Shown piece by piece: positions 55,183 through 64,000 of a DNA stretch of 64,000 nucleotides (positions are counted from its first letter, which is position 1; every line of letters starts with the position of its first letter). A program made the translations under genes and the position numbers. This stretch comes from Adenophora triphylla var. japonica (Eukaryota; Streptophyta; Magnoliopsida; Asterales; Campanulaceae). The notes under the pieces were generated by a model that was given only the letters and a program-made list of their open reading frames with translations, searched no databases and had not been told where the DNA came from. Location: the NCBI GenBank assembly GCA_022495995.1, contig JAFEMH010000977.1, positions 114,501 through 178,500 of the forward strand. Direction: 5' to 3'.

Positions 55183-55494
55183 ACTATACACTCTAGTATG
55201 CTCCCCTCATAAAGCCCAAACCCAAGTCCAAGCCCAAGCCCAGCTAGGCCTAAAAGCAGGCCCATTCTGATTGAGCATGGATTTGATTTGCTTATGAAAG
55301 TTCAAGCTTGGATAGGTAAAGGAGAAGAAAGGTAGGAGACACATTTATTTATTATTATTTATTTTCAACTTGTCATATTTCGTACTCTCTCCTCTCTAAA
55401 ATTAAATTCCATTTTTTATTATTGTTCTAAGCCAAAATCTTACAAAAAAAAAAATGCATTTTTCCTTAAGCTTAAAAAAAAACGTGTTTTATTT

Positions 55495-55915
55495 CTCCCA
55501 GTAGTGAAACCAAGTGTAAAAAGTGTCGGTGTTAGTGTAAAAAGTGACAGTGCATGTGTAACAAAGTGTCAGTGTAAAAGTGTCAGTGTTAGTATAACAA
55601 AGTACCAGTGTAAAAAACTGTCAGTGCATGTGTAACAAAGTGTCAGTGTAAAAAAGTGTCAATGTTAGTATAACAAAGTATCAGTATAAAAAGGTGTTAG
55701 TGCATGTGTAACAAAGTGTCAGTATAAAAAAGTGTTAGTGCATGTGTAACAAAGTGTCAGTGTAAAATAGTGTCAATGCATATATGTTGCATGCATGTTA
55801 AATGCCAGTATAAAAAGTGTCAATGTTAGTGTAAAAGAGTGTCAATGTTAGCATAAAAAAGTGATAGTGTGAAAAGTGTCGGTGTATGTATTATTAAGTG
55901 TCAGTGTAAAAATGA
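55495..55915. repeat. Minisatellite AGTGTCAGTGTAA
   Basis: Many imperfect copies of AAGTGTCAGTGTTAGTGTAA and CATGTGTAACAAAGTGTCAG. The array is bounded by a direct repeat TTTTCCTTAAGCTTAAAAAA (near 55460 and 55917). No coding potential. Confidence 0.85.
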
Positions 55916-56205
55916 TTTTTCCTTAAGCTTAAAAAAAAACGCATTTTTTATAAGAACAACTCATAACTCATGTTTAATCTAAAACATTTCAAACAAAAAT
56001 AACATTTATTTTGATACGATTCTCTGCCAATGGCCGATCCCCAGGCCCCGTTGGCGTCTGCCAAAAACAAAAGTCAAATTAAAGTTAAAATACACATCTC
56101 CGCTACGTAAGATAATGTCAAAGAGTGGTACGAAACACCTAATAAATGGTCACGGTTAATTTCATTGCTCACCCTCGGGGGTTTAGACAAATATCACTGA
56201 CCTAA
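55916..56205. other. Intergenic spacer
   Basis: Second copy of the TTAAGCTT-containing flank, then AT-rich sequence with no gene. Confidence 0.4.
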
Positions 56206-56381
56206 GGCTCAGTTTGTTTGGGGGAAAATATTTTTCTCATTTTTCGGTGTTTGTTTCGCACCAGAAAATAGGATAAACTTCATTTTTATCTTATTTTCCG
56301 GAAAATATTTTCATTTTCCGAAAAACATTTTGCCGAAAAAAAACTTTTCCGAAAAATGTTTTACGCTAAACAAACGGAGCC
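56206..56381. mobile_element. Tourist-like MITE
   Basis: Target duplication TAA at 56203-56205 and 56382-56384. Inverted ends GGCTCAGTTTGTTTG and, from the right, GGCTCCGTTTGTTTA. The inside is repeats of TTTTCCGGAAAA type, so the whole element can fold back. Confidence 0.85.
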
Positions 56382-57236
56382 TAAGATTTGGTTTCATCTC
56401 ACTTTTCCCCTTCTATCAACTTTATGTAAATGAAATGCCTATCTTACCCATAAATCTCCTTCATGCAAAATCATTGGTCACTATAGAGATTTAGGGGTAA
56501 AATGTTAATTTTATTTACAAAAAGTTGACAGAAATCAGGGTGGGAGTGGAATTTATGACTGCCAAACAGTGCGGAAAGCATCTTAATTCAAACTGATGGA
56601 AGGAGATACTAATCAGTAAAATACCTTTTCCATGATATCAAGGAAAAAACAAGTTGTCAAGACATCACTGAAAGTTCTTGTTACAGCTAAAACATCACAT
56701 TATTACTCCTCTTTCAATAAGATCATCAATGTGGACTCCAATTCCCCATATTTGTTGGATTCAGCATTACTCGATCCGCTCCAAAATAGTTGTCGCTTAA
56801 TTTTTGGTCCAAAATAATTGTCGCTTTTGGTCAAAAGCATTCAAATTCTTATTTTACCCTTACATTGGAATTCTTTCACCTAATTAATTGGTTTATTGAG
56901 TGAAGCAATGCACGATAGAATGACAATAAATAAGGGTAAACCTGATACGTTCATCATTAAGTTGTAGTAATAATTTTCTTTCCTAAAACTTGGGAAAAGT
57001 CAAAAAACAAGTCAAAGTGCAAAAGCACAATTTGCAGGCAGACTGCAGCATTCACCATATTTGCTTTTGCCAATCCAAACAGATAGTTAAAGAAACCCAA
57101 TTTACCTATGAGCATGTAGCCTAACCATTTCAAAAAGGTTGGCTCATGGAGTAATTGATTGCTGATCTGCATGCCATTGTGATATGTAGAATAAACAGGG
57201 AATTAAAAGCTTGCTTGGTGCAAGGAAAGAAATTAC

Positions 57237-57398
57237 CTTTAGGGACTCTCTTATCTCATCATTGAACTTTTTGCCCCAAATACTGGTCCCTCCTTTGCCA
57301 GTACCTGTGGGATCTCCCCCTTGGATCATGAAACCTTTTATGTTTCTGTGAAATATAGTGCCATCATAATACCCATTTCCACATAGTGCAAGAAAATT
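57237..57398 (-). pseudogene. Cyclophilin-type PPIase, single surviving exon
   Basis: A 54-codon exon with AG before and GT after encodes [20 protein letters not shown] and [18 protein letters not shown], the catalytic-loop part of a small cyclophilin of the PPIL3/CYP18-1 type (His-Arg, Gln-Gly-Gly-Asp). The exons for the N-terminus and for the SMANSGPNTNGSQFFI region are not found on this strand within 1.5 kb. A weak LDIMEK word with a GT donor near 56625-56645 may be a decayed later exon. It is probably a fragment of a duplicated gene. A gene with long introns is less likely given the missing neighbours. Confidence 0.65.
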
Positions 57399-58735
57399 CT
57401 GTAGCATGAAGTATCATACTAGAGAAGCAACAGAAGTAAAAAAAAAGGGTTGATCCAAAAATTGTTCAAACGCACAACAATTTGGTGGCAATGCAACTGT
57501 GCACGGCGTTAACTAGGTAACACATTATCTTAGTTCAGCAAATAATACCTGGCTTTAAAAAAACAATAACGATAGGAATTGTTTACTGAGTTATTCGGGA
57601 AACATAAGTTCACAGGAACCATTTAAGGCATGGGAACACATTATTAGCAATATTAGTTATAACCACAAAGAAGCAAAGGCAAGAATCTTATATTTAAAGT
57701 ACTATTTTGCACATTCTGTAATATCAGTTCTACAAACAAATAAATGTTAGCTGCTGGTAAAATCAGTATTATGGAAATTAACAGCAGCATATGAACACCA
57801 AATAAACTGATGAGCACATCAAGTTGAAGCCAGCAACTACCCTCATCAAATTGTTTTGTTTTATTACAACTGCCAGACAAATGCTGCCTAAAGGAACCAA
57901 AGCAAGCAGTTGGACTTGGGGTAACCGATAGATCAACTATACTACATTATCAAGAAAACAAGTGATTAATAACATGTTGGGGTGCAATCTAGAAAACCAA
58001 TTTATTGCGAAATCAGCTTAGAAATCCATATGCTCTTGTCCTGTTTTAAGCTTGAACCAACTGCACCTAAAAGTTATAATAATGCAAACTTATTAATATC
58101 CGAATACAGAATAGCTTTGTGAGCTTACTTTTACTTACCAAAGCACATGAACCAAAGCAATGGGGAACAATAGTCTGTACTGTAGCATAAGGAACACTCC
58201 CTCTATCCCAAAAGATTATTCCTCTTTCCTTTTCAGAATGTTCTAAAAAAAATAGTCTTATTTCTAAGAACAAGGAAAGGTTCACTAGATTGCTTTGGGT
58301 TAAGTCAACACAAAGTGGCAAGACATCAGTAGGAAGGTCAAAATTCATGAATGGCGAATGGCCAAATTTCAGCCCCAAATCGCAGAAATTGGTAGCTGAA
58401 TACCTGCTGAGCATCTCTTCTTACGCGACTGAGGCCCTAAGATCGAAACGTCTGCAACTTCATTCAGCTTGTTGGGAAAAACTTGCCTCTTAACTAGCAT
58501 GATATCTCTGATACTTGATGGCTCCTCTAATCACTGATAACAGTTTCCATTAGCACTCAAAATTACCTCTCTACATAATCCCTCCTACTGACCTGCTTTG
58601 ACTAAGTTCTTACTCTATGCCCAATCCCTGGAAATAACTAATCATCACCATGAAGTTTAGGTACTTTCATTCAAGATAAATTCACAATATTTCCCAATTG
58701 TGACTCCAAACATGTTAAACATCTCCCTTATATCT
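57399..58735. other. Spacer with no recognised gene
   Basis: AT-rich sequence. Bases 58197-58260 start like a Stowaway end (CTCCCTCTATCCCAAAAG) without a clear partner. No RNA gene or open frame that I can support. Confidence 0.4.
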
Positions 58736-58925
58736 ATATCTATATCTATATCTATATCTATAAAGGGCAAACCCCGGTGCGCCAAGCGCTCCCCGCCTTG
58801 CGGGGGTTGGGAGAGGGAACCATTTGCTAGAGCCTTCCCCTGACAATTGCCAAGAGGCTGTTCGCCAAGGTTCGAACCCGTGACCTTATGGTCACCAAAG
58901 GAGCAACTTAACCATAGCACTCTAC
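58736..58925 (-). mobile_element. tRNA-derived SINE
   Basis: On the minus strand an A-box-like ATGGTTAAGTTG (from about 58916) and a B-box GGGTTCGAACC (plus 58868-58879) are spaced as in a pol III promoter. A tRNA-unrelated body (CAAGGCGGGGAGCGCTTGG) and a (TATAGA)n tail at plus 58731-58763 follow. It is not a functional tRNA, since no cloverleaf closes. Confidence 0.75.
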
Positions 58926-59165
58926 AAAAGCATCCAAAAGCTGACAGTTTGACACAATTGAACTTTGACCAAAGTTCTATAAAAAATTGATAGTCCTTAG
59001 GAAATTTTAAAGAATTTTATTGATTGCATTCTCTGTGTAATGCATCAATAATATTTTTTAAAGTTACACTAGGCTAATCAAATTTGCATAAAACTTAGGT
59101 CAATGTTCAATTGAGTTGACTACCAAAAGTCAAATGGGAAGATCATTCCAAGGCGGAGGGAGCAC
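58926..59165. mobile_element. Partial Stowaway-like MITE
   Basis: The right end, inverted, reads CTCCCTCCGCCTTGGAATG. Interior words resemble those of other MITEs in the window. The left end is not found and may be disrupted by the SINE. Confidence 0.45.
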
Positions 59166-59849
59166 TATAATAGTAAGTTGGTCTTCATATGAGCAAATTG
59201 ATTCACCCAGTTTGACATACTCTTGCTGCTTGTGATGACTATATAAGGGGCTTTCAGTTGGCCTCAAACTCTTTGTTCCATTCTTCAAGCTCTTTCCATT
59301 TGCTTTTTTGAAAGCTGGGTCGAATTACAGTCATAGCCTTCTGGAAGTCTCCATATCTTAACCCGCGTACCTGGTAACATTGCAAATATTAGGATATGCA
59401 TGTCAAAAATTAAACCTTGTATGTCTGATTTCTGGATATAATACTCGTCAAGAATCTCAAGATGGAAACAATAGACATTCATTTTGGGAAGGAGGGGGTA
59501 TTAATTTTTTGCAAGGAAAAATCCCACAATTCGGAAAATGCGACCATACTGTTCTTTTCCTTGCAAGGATAATTATCGAACATCCACACGCCAACTTAAA
59601 AGCAATACTCTCAGGTTTTTTTTCTTTCACTCCTAGGAAATTAGAGAACAAACAAATCAGGAGTGAACAGAATATTGTGTCATATGGCATAGCCACTTCA
59701 TAATTCACCACAGAAGCATACAAACTAATCACTTAAAATCAAATAGAAAAAAAACAGCACAAACATAGAAAATTACTCCCTTTGCTTAAGAAGTCATAAT
59801 AAATGCTTTGTTTATATTTTTGCCTTTCCATTTGTAACCTTTTTTTTTT

Positions 59850-59965
59850 TACTTGGAGTGGATGAAAGTATGGTGTTGAAGAGGCCGGAGTGGAGGGCAA
59901 AAATCCATGTGGGGGGTTGATTTTTTTTATTTATTTTTTATTTTTTTTTATTTATTTATTCATTT

Positions 59966-59996
<31 letters not shown>

Positions 59997-60052
59997 TTTT
60001 ATTTATTTTATTTATTATTTTTTTATTTTTATTTATTTTTTTTTTATTTTGT

Positions 60053-60083
<31 letters not shown>

Positions 60084-60161
60084 TTTTTCACGATAACATA
60101 TGAGGATTCATGTTAGCCGACCCCAAATTATTTTGGGACTAAGGCTTTGTTGTTGTTGTTG
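59850..60161 (+). mobile_element. Au-like SINE with TTTA expansion
   Basis: Flanked by ATTTGTAACCTTTTT at 59830-59844 and 60163-60177. The 3' end GTTAGCCGACCCC...GGGACTAAGGCTTTG(TTG)n is typical of plant Au-type SINE tails. The centre is a (TTTA)n tract of about 160 bases (59925-60088). The 5' end is poorly defined. Open frames of Phe/Tyr/Ile across the tract are spurious. Confidence 0.75.
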
Positions 60162-60197
60162 TATTTGTAACCTTTTTAAATGTGAGACTACAGATTA

Positions 60198-60636
60198 CTC
60201 CATTTGTCCCAAAATACTTGTTGTTTTAAACACAACTTCTTAAAGCTCAAGTTCGTGTTGTGGATTATAAAAGGATTGCTCCTTCATCTTAAAGCTCCAG
60301 GTGGACGATACGATGATTGTTGTTCTACTACTTTGATAAGCACAGCTGCAAAATATATAACTTGTACGCAAAATAAGCTGATCTAGGTGAAATTTTCAAG
60401 CTTAATTTCATATTCAGCTCAACAAAGGTTTCACAAACAAACTTAAAACATTATTTGCGAATGAATTACGCTCAAGCACAGCTCATTTATACCATAGGTT
60501 GAGTAGAGTTGGGGCCAAGTTCAAACTTGTTGGTGAGTGGCAACCCCTAGTGAAATAACCTTTTTTAGACTTTCATTAAGATAATTAAACTGTCCACCAA
60601 AAACAATATAAGACTATCTTTCCGGGACGGAGGGAG
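60198..60636. mobile_element. Stowaway-like MITE
   Basis: TA at 60196-60197 and 60637-60638. Ends CTCCATTTGTCCCAAAA and, inverted, CTCCCTCCGTCCCGGAAAG. It ends 62 bases from the stop codon of the Aurora gene, in its likely 3' UTR or just beyond. Confidence 0.7.
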
Positions 60637-60697
60637 TAGTATCCTACTGAAGTGATTGTACTCATGAAACGATTGAAGCAAAATGGAACCGCTACTG

Positions 60698-63292
60698 TCA
60701 ACAGCTACCCATTGGATCGGCATTTTTGACTATCCAAGGATGTTCCATGATCTTCTGAAGAGAGAGCCGTTTTTCAGAGTCCTTCACTAGAAGCTGCAAA
60801 AATTCACAGCTCCATTTTTATTGAAGCAATAATAAAATATCCGTTCTCAAAATTCCATTTTATTTATAGAAGAATAGATTTTTATGAAAAGACTTACCAG
60901 TGTAATGAGATTTTTGGCCTCTGCTGAAACGCGTGGAGTGGGTGGGAAGTTGAGATCGACCTTCATAATCCTGTATAAGACAACAGCATTTAAGCTCACG
61001 CGCGAATGAGACTATGACCTAGCAAAGTACTCCCTCAATTCCACAATAAATGTCACAATTTGCCTTTTGGTTTGTCCCAAAATAGATGTCGCATTTCTAA
61101 TAAGGAAATAATATTGATGCAAGTTTACCATTTACAAGCAATGCACAAACAAGTAAAACACATTCCTAAAAAGCGTTGACAAGTCAAATGCGACATTTAT
61201 TATGGGACGGAGGAGCAGAAGAAGAACCTTTTAAACCCATTTACCTTCTGAATGTATCTGCTTGGTTGTCAGCCTCAAATGGAGGAACACCATACAGAAA
61301 CTCATAACACAGAACACCCAAAGTCCAATTATCAACTGCACAGTCATGAGCTTTTTTCTCCACCATTTCCGGTGCTAGATAGTCAAGTGTTCCGCACATG
61401 GTATGTCTCTTGCTGCTTGATTGTACAGACCATCCAAAGTCTGCTATCTTTAGACGACCCTGCAATTGGAACGTAAAGGACATCTCTCACCATTGGACTA
61501 CAATTTGTTCAAACAAAAAGGCAGGAGAATATGTATATAGAAAAGTTGCCTCACGTTTCAGTTTAAGAAGCGTATTATTGTGGATGAAGAAGCGTATTAG
61601 GGATAATCACACAAGCAACTCCACAATTTTAAGAAGCGTATTATTGTGGATGAAGAAGATATCTCTAGATCAAACTCATCCATCTGGAGAGCGGGAGAGA
61701 CTTCTTTCTGTATTTTTCTGCCTTATGTGATATTTTTTCAGGTAGTAAAAGCCATTTATGTAAGAGGTTATAAGAAAGAAGGTTTCAAGGAAAGCTCTGG
61801 CTGTATATGAGCATGTTCGAGCAGGTCATGGTGTCAATGGCGTCATGCAAAGAACGTTCTCCTGTAGAATATCTTCTCTTTTGAGGACATGTTCTGTTTA
61901 CTTACGAGTTAACATTCCTAGCGAATGGAAAATAATGCGTTCATCCCCCAGATATACTTGATCAATCATTCTACCCCCCCCCCTTCTCAGATTGCCCTAT
62001 ATCTTATTCAGATAAAATAAATTCAAGCACATTTGCGTATCCATTCTTGGATAGTTAAGGATACAACATAAGACTGGAAAATCTGATGTATAAATTTGTA
62101 AAGAGATAGAATACACTAAATGCTCATTGGGTACGAAAGAATAATGATTCTTTTCCATGCTATTTGCACTACCATGCAATCAAATTTGTACTAGAGCATC
62201 ATGGAATGAAATGGGCATTGTTGCGTATACAAGCACTAAAGATATGGCAAGAATGTAGGACATACAAATATGTTTTCCTATCCACTTTACCTTAAATGAT
62301 AAATAATTTCAAGGTTTCATATGCGTACAAGATACGAATATATCTTCTCTAGCCATTGATGAAAAATTGAGGATAAAGAAGAACAAGCATTAAGAGCAGA
62401 TATTTGGACGAGACTTGACTCATGGTTCTGATAGTCGCACCAAAACTGAGGACTTGATTCATTCTATAAGAGGCAAATCCATCTCCCTAAAAAAGATGAC
62501 AATTCTACTTTCAAAGTTTGTATGAACATCAACTAGAACACAAGCTTAACTCAAAAGTGACTCTGTTCAACTATTTCAGGTTTTCAATATATTACATGAA
62601 ATTTCCTCTGGCACCAACACAGTAAAGCGGCAGAAAAACAATACATCAATGACCAGTTTATGTTATCATACCTCGTGATCAAGTAACAAATTTTCTGGCT
62701 TGATGTCCCTGTGTATTACATGCTTCTCGTGACAATATGCCAATGCCTGCGTTAGGCTTGTGATGTACTGATTTCACAACCAAAAATCAAAATAGCATCA
62801 ATAGTCCACATTTCAAGAATTTTGAAACTAAACTTTCATAAAAGTTTATAACAAAATCACAAAAGAATCAAGTGCTAATTGTTTAAGCTAACAATATTAT
62901 TTATAAACACACACATGCAAGCGCCCACACACACAAACACACAAGAGTGAGAGAGAGAGAGAGAGAGATTACGGTGGCAGCTTGTTTCTCAGACAAGTGG
63001 CCTATTTTCTGGAGCAGCTTATAGAGCTCACCACCATGAGCATACTCCAAAATCAAGAAGATCCGTTCCTCATCATGAAACCAACCAAAGAGCCTCAAAA
63101 CATTTGGGTGGCGAAGGCTGACCTGTATCTCCATTTCTCTTTTCAACTGGTGATGTAACCTGTACTTCTCTAGCTGCTCCTTGAATATCACTTTCAATGC
63201 CACCATGTATTTGCTCTATAATCCAAAATAAACAATTATCAGTTTTTCACAATATTCAATTTAATCCCACTAAAAGGACCAATAACATTAAC

Positions 63293-63343
<51 letters not shown>

Positions 63344-63845
63344 GTGTGTGTGAGAGAGAGAGTAGAGAAATGGCACAACAATACCTCAAATCCATTCAAA
63401 GTTGCAAATTTTCAAGAAAATCAATTGATTTCACTACAATTATAGCTCAAATTAATTCACCAACACAAATTGAGAAGATCTGTCTAACTTCGAACAAAAC
63501 TTTAAGAATCTCTCTCTTTCTCTCTCTCTCTCAGACACACGCAAACACACACACACACATTTTGCGACGTAATGACTTCAGATTCAACACTTGCTACAGT
63601 ATTATAGAGCTCCAATTTACAGTTTACTTCTCGTTTTTTCTCTCTCTGCGCAAAAAACAATCAATGAGGTGTATAGAGAAAGAGAGGAGTGAGAAACGAA
63701 ATACCTGGACTTCGCGAGCAAGATAAACTCGACCGAACTTGCCCTTTCCTAAGGGTTTCCCGATCTCGAAATCTTTAATCGACCATTTCCTTTCACAATT
63801 ATTGTTCTTTTTCTGCTTAGGGTTTTGAGATTGATCACGATTCAT
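60698..63845 (-). CDS. AUR3: Aurora kinase, AUR3 type
   Basis: Six exons on the minus strand: 63705-63845, 62973-63215, 62672-62767, 61245-61459, 60898-60970 and 60698-60793, all with GT-AG borders. The protein is 287 residues, the usual plant AUR3 length. Motifs: GKGKFG loop (33-38), VALK Lys 55, HRD (147-149), DFG (167-169), activation-loop Thr 180 and APE (189-191). The words [31 protein letters not shown] and DNWTLG match AUR3 more than AUR1/2. It is a Ser/Thr mitotic kinase acting on chromatin and centromeres, known in the family to phosphorylate histone H3. The N-terminus is short, as in AUR3. Intron 1 contains a (CT)n microsatellite. Confidence 0.95.
61030..61216. mobile_element. Stowaway-like MITE in intron 4 of the Aurora gene
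   Basis: Starts CTCCCTCAATTCCACAATAAATG after TA (61028-61029) and ends ...CATTTATTATGGGACGGAGGAG. The inverted ends pair, but the right TA is lost. It does not touch the splice sites. Confidence 0.7.
63298..63340. repeat. (CT)n microsatellite in intron 1 of the Aurora gene
   Basis: About 20 CT units followed by a GT/GA-rich run to 63362. Further CT and CA runs lie at 63511-63560 and 62909-62968. Confidence 0.9.
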
Positions 63846-64000
63846 TTCTCTGATCCAAAAGAGAGAATGGAATTTTTAGAGAGAGAGAGAATGGAATTTT
63901 AGAGAGAGAAAATTTGGGGAGCAGAAACTTTTGGATTATAATGTTTGAGATGGGAACGGTTATTTGCGAGGCACGCTATTTGCAAGACACGGAAAATGGA

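Noticed and set aside
58860..58920. A tRNA gene on the minus strand suggested by GGGTTCGAACC
   Set aside because: Only A- and B-box words are present and no acceptor stem closes. It is a SINE head.
59890..60116. Open frames of Phe, Tyr, Leu and Ile resembling a membrane protein
   Set aside because: They translate the TTTA tract inside a SINE.

Overview
This is a window from a flowering-plant nuclear genome, most likely a eudicot. The evidence is three spliced plant-type genes, many short plant MITEs, two SINEs and nested Ty3/gypsy LTR retrotransposons. There is no prokaryotic operon structure, CRISPR array or rRNA.

Bases 1 to about 42,850 are a nest of LTR retrotransposon material. I use letters for the elements. 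Element C (1 to about 16,680, plus strand, left end outside the window) has decayed pol (RT, RNase H, integrase), then two genes on the opposite strand (a DUF7745-like gene and a plant-mobile-domain tail), then LTR-like sequence. Element A (5514-13037, minus strand) is complete: two LTRs, 5-bp duplication GTAGG, PBS, PPT and one open gag but no pol. It sits inside the DUF7745-like gene of C. Element D (about 16,684-41,944, plus strand) has decayed gag-pol, an array of short hairpins, an opposite-strand gene and a 3' LTR. A solo LTR (25207-40211, duplication AAGGA) sits in D's opposite-strand gene. It is split by element B (25470-37405, duplication CACGG, no pol, opposite-strand plant-mobile-domain gene) and by a second, inverted solo LTR of the same family (38247-39814, duplication ACCAT). 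A solo LTR related to D's LTR lies at 42095-42840 (duplication AGGAT).

Bases 43,000-64,000 are gene-bearing. Two tandem paralogues of the DUF604/GT31 fringe-like glycosyltransferase family (44119-46627 and 51498-55182, plus strand) have the same three-exon structure and flank an internally deleted copy. A lone cyclophilin exon lies at 57237-57398 (minus). A complete six-exon Aurora kinase of the AUR3 type occupies 60698-63845 (minus, 287 residues). Stowaway-, Tourist- and hAT-type MITEs and two SINEs fill introns and spacers, many with exact target duplications.

The most unusual signals are RNA-structure-like and recur across the retrotransposons. A CTACG...CGTAG stem-loop with a covarying inner stem occurs five times in A, B and C. 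Arrays of short hairpins with compensatory changes occur in B, C and D. A hairpin followed by a copy of the PBS core lies near the LTR end of A, B and C. Each LTR family also carries its own 12-18 bp palindromes. B, C and D all carry intron-containing genes on the opposite strand between pol (or the internal region) and the 3' LTR. The two LTRs of B differ mainly by CG versus CTG/CAG, which suggests either context-specific mutation or a methylation-linked base-calling artefact.
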